Source: Cyanobacterium sp. Dongsha4
GTDB lineage: Bacteria; Cyanobacteriota; Cyanobacteriia; Cyanobacteriales; Cyanobacteriaceae
Reading direction: 5' to 3'
DNA length: 64,000 nt
Assembly (NCBI RefSeq): GCF_036345015.1
Contig: NZ_CP084098.1
Span: 1,935,326 to 1,999,325, forward strand
Shown: piece by piece, positions 27,944-37,127 of the stretch
How positions within the stretch are numbered: position 1 is the stretch's first letter
How the letters are laid out: every line of letters begins with the position of its first letter
Program-made: the position numbers and the translations under genes
Notes under the pieces: generated by a model
Seen by the model: the letters and a program-made list of their open reading frames with translations, nothing else
Databases searched by the model: none
Told to the model about the DNA's origin: nothing

Positions 27944-27985
27944 GGTTCGGAGTTCGGAGTTAGGAGTTAGGAGTTAGGAGTCAGG
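27944..27985. repeat. Short heptamer-type tandem repeats downstream of ftsY
   Basis: Six consecutive degenerate copies of a GGAGTT(A/C) heptamer (GTTCGGA, GTTAGGA). Further G/C-biased tandem runs follow in the same gap: TTTGCCC repeats at about 28068-28105. Such STRR sequences are widespread in cyanobacterial intergenic DNA and have no settled function. Copy number varies by slippage. Confidence 0.8.
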
Positions 27986-28110
27986 TTATTGGAAGAAAGT
28001 AATAAGTAATGAGTAATGAATGTTCGGAGTTTTTAATGATTCACTATTCACCCCAACACTATTTACCTTTGCCCTTTGCCCTTTGCCCTTTGCCCCTTGC
28101 CCTTTATAAC

Positions 28111-28548
28111 TTATTGATGTTGGGATTTAAGTTTTTCTTTTTCCCACGACAAAGTTTGTTCTAACTCCTGTAATTCCTCTCGTCTCGTTTCCACTTCTAA
28201 GCGAATACGGGTTAAATCTTGGCTCTGAGAAGTCAACTCTTGACGCCATTTTTCCAGTCTTGCTTCTTCTTCAGGTATATTGATATTACTGCGAAAATTC
28301 CCTTCAATTAAATACTCTTTGAGTAAATTTAAAATCCAATCTTTAGCTGATTGACAACGCAAAATTTGTCCTTGATTATTTAATTCCACTAATAATAATA
28401 ATCCCTCTTTAAAATTATCATCATTATCTAAAGGGATATAGTGATTGTTGCAAAAAGTCCATTGTAATTTAGACTCTTCCACAGCAAGAAGATTTAATAA
28501 AAGTTTTCCTGTGTCAGTATCTTTGATAACTTCGGCTAAATGCAACAT
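28111..28548 (-). CDS. Coiled-coil hypothetical protein
   Basis: 145 residues, not recognised. The N-terminal about 95 residues are globular (MLHLAEVIKDTDTGKLLLNL, LLLLVELNNQGQILRCQSAK, DWILNLLKEYL) and the C-terminal about 50 residues are a continuous charged coiled coil (EEEARLEKWRQELTSQSQDL and onward). There is no signal peptide or membrane segment. It lies 134 bases upstream-convergent of nothing obvious and on the same strand as valS downstream of that gene's stop, separated by 134 bases. A structural or adaptor role would fit, but nothing in the sequence proves it. Confidence 0.72.
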   Translation of the reverse strand: MLHLAEVIKDTDTGKLLLNLLAVEESKLQWTFCNNHYIPLDNDDNFKEGLLLLVELNNQGQILRCQSAKDWILNLLKEYLIEGNFRSNINIPEEEARLEKWRQELTSQSQDLTRIRLEVETRREELQELEQTLSWEKEKLKSQHQ

Positions 28549-28593
28549 TTTTGGTAATAAACTTAGGTTTAGGTTTTAGGGTTTGGGGTGTGA

Positions 28594-28625
28594 GTAGTAG
28601 GGAGTAGGGAGTGGGGAGTAGGGAG
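28594..28625. repeat. GTAGGGA tandem repeats
   Basis: Four to five degenerate copies of a (A)GTAGGGA heptamer between valS and the coiled-coil gene. This is the same class of short tandem repeat as at 27944-27985, with a different unit. Confidence 0.75.
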
Positions 28626-28682
28626 AAATGAGTAATGAGTTTATTAATTCTTAATTTTTAATTCTTCATTCTTGATTGTTAA

Positions 28683-31600
28683 TTATTTTAGTAATTCTAG
28701 GCGTTTTTGTAAGATTTCTCCCTGAATTTTGCTTTCTGCTAAGGCATTTCGAGCGTTTTCAATAATGTCATTGGGTGCTTTGTTAACAAAATTAGGATTA
28801 TTTAAACGCCCTTCTAAAGATTTAACTTCCCCTTCAATTTTAGAGAGCTTTTTCTCTAATTTTGCGGTTAGTTTTTCAATGTCGATTATACCCTCTAAAG
28901 GAATTAAGATTTGAATTGTACCCACTACAGAGGCGATCGCCTTTGAGACTTCATCGGTTAAACTATCAGTAATGGTAAGATTCTCTACCTTTGCCAATTC
29001 CATAATATAGTTTTGGGTTTGTTGTAGAATTTCTCTTTCTTCAGGGTTTTCTGATTGCAGAATAGCGTTAACTTTTACCCCCGGTTTAATTTCTGCTTCC
29101 GCACGAAGGTTACGAATAGCACGTATTGTCTCGAAAAGAAGGCTAAAGCTAGTTTCTAATTTCTCATCGATAAGAGTGGTAAAGGTAGGGGTGATAACTG
29201 GGGGTGTATCTTCCGTTTCTATTTTAATCAGGGAGTCGGTTTTTTGAATATTACCGAATATCTCCTCTTTAAAGTTGGCTAACCATTGCAAAGTTTCCTG
29301 TCTTTTCTCCACAAAGATGAAATTTTGATAGACAAACCATCCTGTATAACCTAAACCAATCAGGCGTAAGAAGGGAGAAAGTAAGGGAAAATCATGGATA
29401 GCGGTGGTAATGGAGGAAATCAATTGAATAACTACTAATACCAAAAATGCGATCGCAACTACGGTAAAAGGTTGTTGATATTTTCTCAAGAAACCGCTAA
29501 TTTGATCGGGTAATTGGTCTAATAAACTTACCACTTGATGACCTAATTTAACTATAGTGCCTTCCTCTGTATTTTCAAAACTCACTAAAGCCTGTTGAGG
29601 TTGAGTCATTTTTTGAATAGTAGTTAATTCCATCAATTCATCTACCACAGGTAAAGATTGCAAAGCTAAACTATCATCACTATTTTGAGTTAAAGTGTGC
29701 CAAATTTCCTCAGTGATATGAGGCATAAAAGGATGTAACAGTTTGAGGATACCTTCCAAAACATAAGCAAGGGTTTGTTGTGCTACCTTACGGGAAGCAG
29801 AATCTTTGTCTTGCCATAAACGGGTTTTCACTAACTCGATATACCAGTCGCAAAAGTCACCCCAGATAAACTCATATAATCCCTTTGCTGCTTCTCCTAA
29901 TCCGTAATTATCAAGATATGTTTCCGTTTCCTTGACAATTTGATTAAAACGTGACAATATCCAGCGATCGCATCCTTCTAATTGAGTTAAGTTAGGATAG
30001 CCTAATTGGGCGGGGGTTTTACCATCTAAATTCATCAACACAAACCGCGCGGCATTCCATAACTTATTGGCAAAATTACGAGAGGCTTCTACCGAATCAG
30101 ACTCATCGGTTTGACGGTTATATTGTAAACTAATATCCTGCCCTGCACCAGCTACTTCACGAATTAAGGTATATCTTAAGGCATCTGTACCGTATTTATT
30201 GCATAAAAGTAAAGGATCAATACCATTATTGGCAGATTTTGACATTTTTTTGCCATTTTCATCCCTTACCAAACCATGAATATAAACATCCTTAAAGGGC
30301 ATTTTACCAGTAAAGTGACCTGACATCATGGTCATACGAGCAACCCAGAAAAAGATAATATCAAATCCCGTCACCATCGTGGTATTGGGGAAATAAGTAT
30401 TAAAATCATCGGTATTGTTAGGCCATCCCATAGTAGAAAAAGGCCACAACCCAGAAGAAAACCAAGTATCTAATACATCTGGATCTTGAGTTAGAATAAT
30501 ATCCTCACCATATTTTTCAACGGCTTTGTCCCTCGCACTGTTTTCATTATGTGCTACAATAAAAGGAGTCTCATCGGTAATTTCCCCGTTAGTTAAACTG
30601 GTGACATACCAAGCAGGAATCTGATGCCCCCACCACAGTTGTCGAGAGATACACCAGTCTTGCAATTTAACTAACCAATCACGATAGACTTTTTCCCATC
30701 TTTCAGGCACAAAATGAGGGGATTGATTATCGTCTAATTCTGTTAAGGCTTTCTTGGCTAAGGGTTCAATTTTAACAAACCATTGAGTTGACAGTAAAGG
30801 CTCAACAGGCACTTTACCTCGATCGCTGTATGGTACACTATGACGATAATCTTCAACTTTGACTAAAAATCCTTCTTCTTCCAGTCGTTTAACCACATTC
30901 TTACGAGCGACAAAACGATCTTGTCCTGCAAATTCTCCTCCTTCTTCGTTAATCGACCCATCTTTATTTAAAATATTAATAAAAGGTAGATCATGACGTT
31001 TACCTATTTGAAAATCATTGGGATCATGAGCTGGTGTTACTTTAACACATCCTGTCCCAAAAGTGCGATCGACAAAATCATCAGCGACAATGGGAATCTC
31101 TCGATTAGTAATAGGCAAAGTAACGGTTTTACCGATTAAATCTTGATAACGCTCATCATTGGGATTAACTGCTACGGCGGTATCTCCCAACATAGTCTCA
31201 GGGCGAGTGGTAGCAACCTCTACATACCCTTCTCCTTCCGTCAAAGGATAACGAAAATGCCATAAATGCCCATCAACTTCTTTATTTTCTACCTCTAAAT
31301 CAGACACCGCCGACTGAGATTCTGGACACCAATTCACCATATATTGACCACGATAAATTAATCCTTCTTCATACAGTTGCACAAAGGCAGTTTTTACCGC
31401 ATCACATAAATTCTCATCAAGGGTGAATCTTTCCCTACTCCAGTCAGCAGATAAACCTAATCGTTGTAATTGATTAACAATAGTGCCACCTGATTGATGT
31501 CTCCATTCCCATGCTTTCTCTAAAAATTTCTCTCTTCCTAAATCGTAACGGGTTTTACCTTCGGCTTTGAGTTGCTTTTCAATGATTGTTTGTACGGCAA

Positions 31601-31871
31601 TACTAGCATGATCTGTACCGGGTAAACAAAGGGTATTTCTTCCTTTCATACGGTTATAACGCACAAGGGTATCAATCAAGGAAGTATTAAAAGCATGACC
31701 CATGTGTAGAGTTCCCGTCACATTAGGAGGAGGAATAACAATAGCATAGGTTTCTCCGTCTTTATCGGGATTAGCTTTAAAGGTTTCTTTTTCCCGCCAA
31801 AATTTTTGCCACTTTGCTTCTGTTATCTGAGGATCATATTGAGGAGGTAAAATAGTTTCGGGTGTAGTCAT
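28683..31871 (-). CDS. valS: Valyl-tRNA synthetase with CAAD membrane insertion
   Basis: A class I aminoacyl-tRNA synthetase of 1062 residues, which charges tRNA-Val. The HIGH box is HMGH in [15 protein letters not shown] (near 49-63) and the KMSKS box is in [11 protein letters not shown]; the editing domain (CP1) and C-terminal tRNA-binding coiled coil (about 990-1062) are present. Unlike the usual about 880-950 residues, an insertion at about 765-885 carries two membrane helices ([20 protein letters not shown] and [19 protein letters not shown]). This is the CAAD domain (cyanobacterial aminoacyl-tRNA synthetase appended domain), known to anchor some synthetases to thylakoids without abolishing charging. 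The anticodon-binding domain flanks it. Confidence 0.97.
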   Translation of the reverse strand: MTTPETILPPQYDPQITEAKWQKFWREKETFKANPDKDGETYAIVIPPPNVTGTLHMGHAFNTSLIDTLVRYNRMKGRNTLCLPGTDHASIAVQTIIEKQLKAEGKTRYDLGREKFLEKAWEWRHQSGGTIVNQLQRLGLSADWSRERFTLDENLCDAVKTAFVQLYEEGLIYRGQYMVNWCPESQSAVSDLEVENKEVDGHLWHFRYPLTEGEGYVEVATTRPETMLGDTAVAVNPNDERYQDLIGKTVTLPITNREIPIVADDFVDRTFGTGCVKVTPAHDPNDFQIGKRHDLPFINILNKDGSINEEGGEFAGQDRFVARKNVVKRLEEEGFLVKVEDYRHSVPYSDRGKVPVEPLLSTQWFVKIEPLAKKALTELDDNQSPHFVPERWEKVYRDWLVKLQDWCISRQLWWGHQIPAWYVTSLTNGEITDETPFIVAHNENSARDKAVEKYGEDIILTQDPDVLDTWFSSGLWPFSTMGWPNNTDDFNTYFPNTTMVTGFDIIFFWVARMTMMSGHFTGKMPFKDVYIHGLVRDENGKKMSKSANNGIDPLLLCNKYGTDALRYTLIREVAGAGQDISLQYNRQTDESDSVEASRNFANKLWNAARFVLMNLDGKTPAQLGYPNLTQLEGCDRWILSRFNQIVKETETYLDNYGLGEAAKGLYEFIWGDFCDWYIELVKTRLWQDKDSASRKVAQQTLAYVLEGILKLLHPFMPHITEEIWHTLTQNSDDSLALQSLPVVDELMELTTIQKMTQPQQALVSFENTEEGTIVKLGHQVVSLLDQLPDQISGFLRKYQQPFTVVAIAFLVLVVIQLISSITTAIHDFPLLSPFLRLIGLGYTGWFVYQNFIFVEKRQETLQWLANFKEEIFGNIQKTDSLIKIETEDTPPVITPTFTTLIDEKLETSFSLLFETIRAIRNLRAEAEIKPGVKVNAILQSENPEEREILQQTQNYIMELAKVENLTITDSLTDEVSKAIASVVGTIQILIPLEGIIDIEKLTAKLEKKLSKIEGEVKSLEGRLNNPNFVNKAPNDIIENARNALAESKIQGEILQKRLELLK

Positions 31872-32021
31872 AATAATAGAATTTTTTTAGTTAAATATAA
31901 ATATTTATCTATTGTGGTCTTATTTATTTTCCCATAGATTAACTCTCAAATATTATTTGTTATGTTGCTAGATAGGTTAGAATAGGTTTTAATCGTAAAT
32001 TTTGATCTGGAGATAAAGACC

Positions 32022-32288
32022 ATGTCAAGACTAAAAAGTTGGGAATCTCCCCGTCGTCAGGGAAGAAACGACAAGGGAAAGGGTGGTTCTGCACGAAAGC
32101 GACAGTTAAAGAAAAGATTACAAATGTTGCGTAATCAATTAAAAAGTAAAGGGGAAGGGAAAGTTATCTCTTCCTTTTTTTGTTTTCAACGGAATTTTAT
32201 TTTAATGTTGTCCTGTAGGCGACATATTGCGAATGGCGGTAATTTTCCACTGGTCATTTTGACGAGTAACAACAAATGTACTCCATAA
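32022..32288 (+). CDS. Small basic protein, C-terminus probably extended
   Basis: The first about 47 residues (MSRLKSWESPRRQGRNDKGK, then GGSARKRQLKKRLQMLRNQL) are strongly basic, Arg/Lys-rich and have good codon use. A GGAG ribosome-binding site sits 9 bases upstream of ATG. This part resembles small conserved cyanobacterial basic proteins that may bind RNA or ribosomes. The last 40 codons have a different, hydrophobic-Cys composition and run over a terminator-like hairpin and the 3' end of the convergent gene. I suspect an older stop codon near 32160 has been lost. Divergent from valS by 150 bases. Confidence 0.5.
   Translation: MSRLKSWESPRRQGRNDKGKGGSARKRQLKKRLQMLRNQLKSKGEGKVISSFFCFQRNFILMLSCRRHIANGGNFPLVILTSNNKCTP
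32153..32181 (+). terminator. Terminator-like hairpin
   Basis: GGAAG at 32153-32157 pairs with CTTCC at 32170-32174, with a 12-base loop, and is followed by seven T residues. It is inside the extended frame of the small basic protein, which is the main reason to think the true protein ends earlier. The stem is only five base pairs, so the call is tentative. Confidence 0.45.
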
Positions 32289-32546
32289 ATTTCTAACTCT
32301 ATTGTCATTTAATTCTATTTGATAGCGTGTATCTACGATCGCTATATTTGGGTCTAAAAATCGAATTTGCTCTACTGTGATAGTTCTTTTTCCCTGATTA
32401 GTATTAGAACTGCGTAACATCCCATTGATGGAACTTTCTATTCCTCTTCGCCATTCTCCCGAAGAAACTAATTGATCAATTTCAGTGGTTAAAATTTTTT
32501 CTAGTTGGGTAACGTCTTTATTTTCTCTGGCTTGGTTATATTGTTC
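32202..32546 (-). pseudogene. C-terminal part of an intron-disrupted NTF2/SnoaL-like exported protein gene
   Basis: The larger fragment of a gene split by the group II intron at 32547-34960. Read on the minus strand from base 32546 it is open for 114 residues: EQYNQARENKDVTQLEKILT, then SSGEWRRGIESSI, QIRFLDPNIAIVDTRYQIEL, WSTFVVTRQNDQWKITAIRN. This is the pattern of small NTF2-like (SgcJ/EcaC or DUF4440) proteins: an early helix, 'G...G...I', and strands ending in 'W.I.A.RN'. The frame joins exactly with the N-terminal fragment at 34961-35107, giving an ancestral protein of about 163 residues. Without its start and signal peptide this half is not expected to be made. Confidence 0.85.
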
Positions 32547-34960
32547 GTGCGATTCGTTCTAGTCAAAGTTAAGGCAAAATAGCCAAGACGTAAACTAGGC
32601 AAGGTTCACATATAATGTACCTTGACAACTTATTTACCATGAAGGTGTAAATCCTTCCCTCTCGATGTTGGAGTGACGGCATAACCGACAGTGAATTAGT
32701 GTTTGGTAAACTAAACGCTGAAGCTCGGTTAAATGGGAGTAATGAATAACCTTAATTCAAACTCTGTCTAGCGAAGTTATCCATGAGTAGGAAACAAACC
32801 TATGCCTGAATCATCGTAATTCCAATCCAGTGAAAATAAGGTTGATACACTGGGGACAAAAAAGTCAAAGGTCTAAGATACTAGCAGCCTGAAAATGCTG
32901 AACTAGGAACATCTATATAGACTCGGTGAAAAGTAGGATTCTAAAGATAACAAAGAATGGTAAATAGGAACGAAGTAACCCCACACTGACTCTTGTAAGA
33001 TGAAACTCACAAGTAGTAACCAGCGTAAGTCAATATGGGAAAGGATTGAGTAAGAAGCCAAAGCTCCTTTGTAATGAAAGAGATATGCTGACGTACTCAC
33101 TTTGATAAACAATGTAAACAATCGATTAGTAATTAATAAGTCATGGACTCGTTGAAGTATGAATGGAACAACTGGAACGAAATAGACTGGAAAACAGTCG
33201 AAATTGCAGTGTTCAAGTTACAAAAGAGGATTTACAAAGCAAGTCAACGTGGTGATATAAAGTCAGTACACAGACTACAACGTTTACTCACTAACTCTTA
33301 CTTTGGTAGGTTATGGGCAACCAGAAGGGTAACACAAGACAATCAAGGAAAGAAAACCGCAGGGGTTGATGGAGTCAAATCCTTAACGCCCAATCAAAGG
33401 TTTAAACTTACAAATAACCTTAAATTAAACGGTAAAAGCAAACCGACAAGGAGAGTTTGGATACCCAAATCCAACGGGGAGCAAAGACCACTTGGAATAC
33501 CCACAATGGAAGAAAGAGCAAAACAAGCTCTATTAAAACTAGCCTTAGAACCACAATGGGAAAGTAGATTCGAGGGAAACAGTTATGGCTTCCGTCCAGC
33601 AATGTCATGTCATGACGCTATAAAAGCAATATACAACAGTATAAGTCAAAAACCTAAATATGTTCTGGATGCTGATATAGCAAAATGCTTTGACAAAATT
33701 GACCATAATAGATTGCTTACAAAACTTGAAACATACCCAACATTAAGGAAACAAATAAAAGCATGGCTAAAGAGCGGAGTAGTTGATAAAAACTGGTCAG
33801 CTACTGAGAAAGGAACACCTCAAGGTGGAGTAGTCTCACCACTATTAGCCAACATTGCACTACATGGAATGGAACTAGAAATAAAGAAATTCATGGAAAG
33901 TGTGGATAGTCTCAAAGTTTTTGGAAGAAGGGTAAGTAAACAAGAAAAGAGAAATAGTATAAGTCTAATTAGATATGCAGATGATTTTGTAATATTACAT
34001 CACAACTTAGACATAATTCTCGAATGTAAAAAAGTAATTGAAGGATGGTTAAAGGAAATAGGGTTAGAGCTAAAACCTAGTAAGACTAGAATTTCTCACA
34101 CCTTATATGAATATAATGGACACAAAGGGTTTGACTTTCTCGGTTTTAACATCCAACAGTATAAAGTTGGAAAGAATCAAGGGGGAAAAACAGGAAGTAA
34201 AAACAACAAAAAACTCGGATTCACTACCCTGATAAGACCAACCAAAGAAAAAATCAAAGCCCATATACAAAAGGTAAAAGAAATCGTTAATAAGCACAAA
34301 AGTAGTCCACAAATAGCATTAATCAAAGAACTAAATCCAATAATAAGAGGGTGGTCAAACTACTATAGTGCGGTAAACAGTTCTGAAATATTTTCATACT
34401 GTGACCACGTTCTATACCTACAATTAAAAAGATGGGCAGAAAGAAGACACTCAACTAAATCGAAAAAATGGGTTGTCAACAAATATTGGCACACCAAAGA
34501 AAATAGAAATTGGGTCTTTGCTACGATTAAAGAGGAAGGTATGGGAATGGAGTTAGCATTACACGCTGACACAAAAATTAAATACCATACAAAGGTAGAA
34601 AAAGGCAGAAGTATATTTGACGGAGACTTAATCTACTGGAGTACACGCATAGGAAACTATCCTGAAATGCCTACAAGCAAAGCAAAATTGCTAAAAATAC
34701 AAAAAGGCAAATGTAACTACTGTGGACTGAACTTTAAAGATGGAGATATGTTAGAGATTGACCATATTATTCCAAAATCAAAAGGTGGTAAGGATATATA
34801 TAAAAATCTACAACTCCTCCATAAACATTGCCATGATGATAAGACATCCATAGATGGGAGTCTGAATTGTACCCATGACAAGGGGTTTATCAGAGAGGAG
34901 CGGAATGAGGTGAAAGTCTCACGTTCCGTTCTGAAGACGAGTGTAGGTGGCGACACCTAT
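32547..34960 (+). mobile_element. Group II intron (2414 bp) with reverse transcriptase ORF
   Basis: A retroelement inserted antisense into the NTF2-like gene. The 5' end reads GTGCGATTCG, the standard group II start. Domain V is at about 34898-34932, a hairpin of GAGCGGAA with TTCCGTTC carrying the GAGGTGAAAGTCTCACG core. The domain VI hairpin follows (GTGTAGGTG facing CACCTAT) and the 3' end is AT at 34959-34960. These ends were fixed by requiring the interrupted host reading frame to rejoin. The 5' 600 bases are non-coding ribozyme. A candidate EBS1, GGACAA at 32854-32859, can pair with the last six 5'-exon bases TTGTTC (one G-U pair). Confidence 0.92.
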
Positions 34961-34966
34961 GCTTAG
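33143..34966 (+). CDS. ltrA: Group II intron-encoded protein: reverse transcriptase/maturase/HNH endonuclease
   Basis: 607 residues in the order RT, maturase (domain X), HNH endonuclease. The RT active site YADD is at 278-281 (IRYADDFVILHH) and the fingers motif is TRRVWIPKSNGEQRPLGIPT. Domain X contains NPIIRGWSNYYSAVNSSEIF. The HNH module is at about 520-575: KCNYCGLNFKDGDMLEIDHI, IPKSKGGKDIYKN and LLHKHCHDD. All catalytic residues seem intact, so the intron may be mobile. The reading frame runs through domains V and VI and its stop codon TAG (34964-34966) is supplied by the host exon 3' of the intron, so the last residues after the HNH domain are ribozyme sequence read as protein. Confidence 0.95.
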   Translation: MDSLKYEWNNWNEIDWKTVEIAVFKLQKRIYKASQRGDIKSVHRLQRLLTNSYFGRLWATRRVTQDNQGKKTAGVDGVKSLTPNQRFKLTNNLKLNGKSKPTRRVWIPKSNGEQRPLGIPTMEERAKQALLKLALEPQWESRFEGNSYGFRPAMSCHDAIKAIYNSISQKPKYVLDADIAKCFDKIDHNRLLTKLETYPTLRKQIKAWLKSGVVDKNWSATEKGTPQGGVVSPLLANIALHGMELEIKKFMESVDSLKVFGRRVSKQEKRNSISLIRYADDFVILHHNLDIILECKKVIEGWLKEIGLELKPSKTRISHTLYEYNGHKGFDFLGFNIQQYKVGKNQGGKTGSKNNKKLGFTTLIRPTKEKIKAHIQKVKEIVNKHKSSPQIALIKELNPIIRGWSNYYSAVNSSEIFSYCDHVLYLQLKRWAERRHSTKSKKWVVNKYWHTKENRNWVFATIKEEGMGMELALHADTKIKYHTKVEKGRSIFDGDLIYWSTRIGNYPEMPTSKAKLLKIQKGKCNYCGLNFKDGDMLEIDHIIPKSKGGKDIYKNLQLLHKHCHDDKTSIDGSLNCTHDKGFIREERNEVKVSRSVLKTSVGGDTYA

Positions 34967-35107
34967 TTTAACTATTAGTTGATTAATTTCTTGCTCTTGA
35001 GGAGTTAATGTTTTTGTATTTTGAGCAGTTACGAATGAGGTGGATGATAGAAAAGTTGAAATTAAGAAAAAAATATTGATGATAAGAGTATGATTTTGGC
35101 TTTTCAT
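34961..35107 (-). pseudogene. N-terminal part of the intron-disrupted NTF2/SnoaL-like gene
   Basis: Forty-nine codons from ATG at 35107: signal peptide NIFFLISTFLSSTSFVTA, then mature QNTKTLTPQEQEINQLIVKL ending in Ser49. The next host codon is at 32546 beyond the intron, and joining Ser49 to Glu (EQYNQAR) restores a continuous helix and frame. Because the intron is transcribed from the opposite strand it cannot splice out of this gene's mRNA, so translation reads into antisense intron sequence and stops after about 13 more residues. The ancestral product was a small secreted protein of unknown role. Confidence 0.85.
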
Positions 35108-35261
35108 GATTTTTTAGATAGTAATATCAATGATAGATATGGCTTTATTTTCCTTGTTGAAAGTCGAATAATAATCATTCAAGATAACACACTGGAATAG
35201 TTAGATAATTTCCGTTAGGCTAAGACTACTATGAGCTTTTTTGCAACTATCTTTTTTCTGT

Positions 35262-35573
35262 ATGACTAAAGCCGAGAATTTGTTTAAAAATATTCCTTTT
35301 TTGCTTGAAGGAGAGGAGTTTTTAGAACTTCTAAAATGTCGTAATATTGCGATCGAAAGAATTGTTAGTAGTGATAAGCCCGATAATAAAATTTATAAGC
35401 AACTTCAAGATGAATGGGTTATTTTAATTAGAGGAGAGGCAACATTAAAAATAAATGATGATATTGTTAATCTCAAAGCTGGAGATTATGTTTTTATTCA
35501 GGCTCAAACTCCCCATCAGGTACTTGTTACTTCTAATAATTGCTTGTGGTTAGCTATACATATTTATCCTTAG
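35262..35573 (+). CDS. Small cupin-domain protein
   Basis: 103 residues from the ATG at 35262; a TTG seven codons upstream is less likely. It is a single-domain cupin beta-barrel: EEFLELLKCRNIAIERIVSS, DEWVILIRGEATLKINDD, LKAGDYVFIQAQTPHQVLVT. The first cupin motif is degenerate and only the His in TPHQV remains of the usual metal set, so metal binding is uncertain. No substrate can be proposed. It is convergent with the hydrolase gene 24 bases away and follows about 150 AT-rich bases after the disrupted gene. Confidence 0.8.
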   Translation: MTKAENLFKNIPFLLEGEEFLELLKCRNIAIERIVSSDKPDNKIYKQLQDEWVILIRGEATLKINDDIVNLKAGDYVFIQAQTPHQVLVTSNNCLWLAIHIYP

Positions 35574-35597
35574 TTTTTATTTTATATTTTGTATTTT

Positions 35598-36473
35598 TTA
35601 TTGCGTTTTTTCTAGTTGTAATGATTGTAAAAATTGATTAATGGTTTGATTAAATTCATCAGGTTCAACAATAAAAGCCCAATGATTCCCTTTAACTTTA
35701 GCCATTTGTAAATTGGTCAAAAATTGTTTATAGGGACTAATTTGCCATGATGTTCGATTTAATCCTTTTTCTGGAAGAACTAATAAACTGGGTAAGTCTA
35801 ATTTAGTTGTCAATCCTTTTTCTCTCATGACATCTTCAAAAATTTCGTTACGAGCGGATTGAGAGAATTTACTACTCCAATAACCATCTTTTTTTTGTTC
35901 AATACCATAGTTAAATATTTTCTGTTGCCAAGGTGTCCAACCTTGATATTGTTTGAGAGTTTTTGCTGTATTTTCTATGGATAAATAATCGGGAAATAAT
36001 TGCATTAATTTAAGAAATGGCAGAACTTTATAAAGAAGAGGAAAAGTAAATCTGAAAAAAGAAGGCATAGAGTTAATAAAGAAAGGATCTATAAGGGTTA
36101 AACTTTGACATAATTGAGGATTTTGTGTTACCCAAATACAAGCTATTTTTGCACTCCAAGAGTGAGCAATTATATGGGCTTGTTGCCAGTTAAAATGTTG
36201 ATAAATTTTTGATAAATCCTCTAAATAATCATCTTTAAAATATCCTGTTTTTGGTTTACTGCTGTCTCCATGACCTCTTAAATCTGGGGCTATAATATGA
36301 TAATTATCGTTATTTGTGGATAAATATTCTCCTAATTTTTGCCAAACTAAGCAATTATCAGCCATGCCATGTAATAGCAATATGTTTTGTGATTTACCCT
36401 CTAATAATCCTTGATTTTTCCACTCTAAATAAGCTAAATTTAGATTCCCTAATGCTATTTTTTCTCTATTCAT
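35598..36473 (-). CDS. Alpha/beta hydrolase
   Basis: 291 residues of the alpha/beta hydrolase fold with oxyanion LLLHGMADNCLVW (33-45), IIAPDLRGHGDSSKP (60-74) and the nucleophile elbow AHSWS with Ser105. Both small residues of the usual GxSxG are replaced (Ala103 and Ser107), which is tolerated in some family members. The late acid is in LLVLPEKGL-like sequence and the catalytic His in KGNHWAFI (about 260-267). It is a soluble esterase/lipase-like or haloperoxidase-like enzyme of unknown substrate. The next gene on this strand begins 11 bases upstream, so the two are co-transcribed. Confidence 0.88.
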   Translation of the reverse strand: MNREKIALGNLNLAYLEWKNQGLLEGKSQNILLLHGMADNCLVWQKLGEYLSTNNDNYHIIAPDLRGHGDSSKPKTGYFKDDYLEDLSKIYQHFNWQQAHIIAHSWSAKIACIWVTQNPQLCQSLTLIDPFFINSMPSFFRFTFPLLYKVLPFLKLMQLFPDYLSIENTAKTLKQYQGWTPWQQKIFNYGIEQKKDGYWSSKFSQSARNEIFEDVMREKGLTTKLDLPSLLVLPEKGLNRTSWQISPYKQFLTNLQMAKVKGNHWAFIVEPDEFNQTINQFLQSLQLEKTQ

Positions 36474-36484
36474 TCTCGGTTTTT

Positions 36485-36922
36485 TTAGTTTGCAACAGAT
36501 TTTTCTTGTAATTTCACTGAGGGAGAAGCACTACCATAATTGACTCTACACCCCATATTAAATAAACTTGTACCACACTCCAGAGGCACTATTTGATTAT
36601 CTAATTTTGCACTACAACTGATATATTTATCATCATTACTATCTTGCATCATACAGTCGATCGCTTCTGCTTGAGCATGATTTGCCCATCCTTTTAAACT
36701 CTGTAAAGCAATAATATGTTTCCAAAAGAAAATAACCCATAAAGACGATATAAGCGCGATCGCAGCTATAATTACTTTTAATTGCCAACTAAAAATAAAA
36801 GATTTGATGTGATTAAATAAATTGTTCGACTCTTTTGATTCAACAGTTTCAGAAGATGTAACCACATTTTTAACGGAGGAAGATTCTTGATTTGTTGGTT
36901 GCTTATTGGCATTATCACTCAT
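36485..36922 (-). CDS. Single-pass membrane protein of unknown function
   Basis: 145 residues: a Ser/Thr/Asn/Glu-rich N-terminal 45 residues, one membrane helix (LKVIIAAIALISSLWVIFFW, about 48-67), and a C-terminal domain of about 75 residues with four or five cysteines (EAIDCMMQDSNDDKYISCSA, PLECGTSLFNMGCRVNYG), which would be exported and disulfide-bonded if the helix is a type II anchor. Not recognised. Its stop is 11 bases from the hydrolase start, implying one transcript, and a regulatory or partner role is possible but not shown. Confidence 0.7.
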   Translation of the reverse strand: MSDNANKQPTNQESSSVKNVVTSSETVESKESNNLFNHIKSFIFSWQLKVIIAAIALISSLWVIFFWKHIIALQSLKGWANHAQAEAIDCMMQDSNDDKYISCSAKLDNQIVPLECGTSLFNMGCRVNYGSASPSVKLQEKSVAN

Positions 36923-37127
36923 AATTTTTACCTCAGAAATTTCTTTTTCTAGTTCTGATCATAATCAAATTTCAACAAGATGAAATCAAATAACAATTGA
37001 CATGATTCGACTCTTTCTGAAAATTACTTTTTATTTCTTAAAAAAAATTCATATAAGTAACAATCTGTTATAATTCTTAACTAATAATTTCATAAAAATT
37101 AATAATAACTAAAGGAGTAATAATTTC

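Noticed and set aside
27944-28105. Possible CRISPR array
   Set aside because: The repeats are heptamers in direct tandem with no spacers of regular length and no cas genes.
32903-33121. Minus-strand frame in the 5' ribozyme part of the intron
   Set aside because: The region is structured intron RNA on the plus strand; the antisense frame is accidental.
32547-34960. Idea that the group II intron is spliced from the disrupted gene's mRNA and leaves it functional
   Set aside because: The intron's 5' GTGCG end, domain V and RT gene are on the plus strand while the host gene is on the minus strand, so the sense mRNA carries only the complement of the ribozyme.
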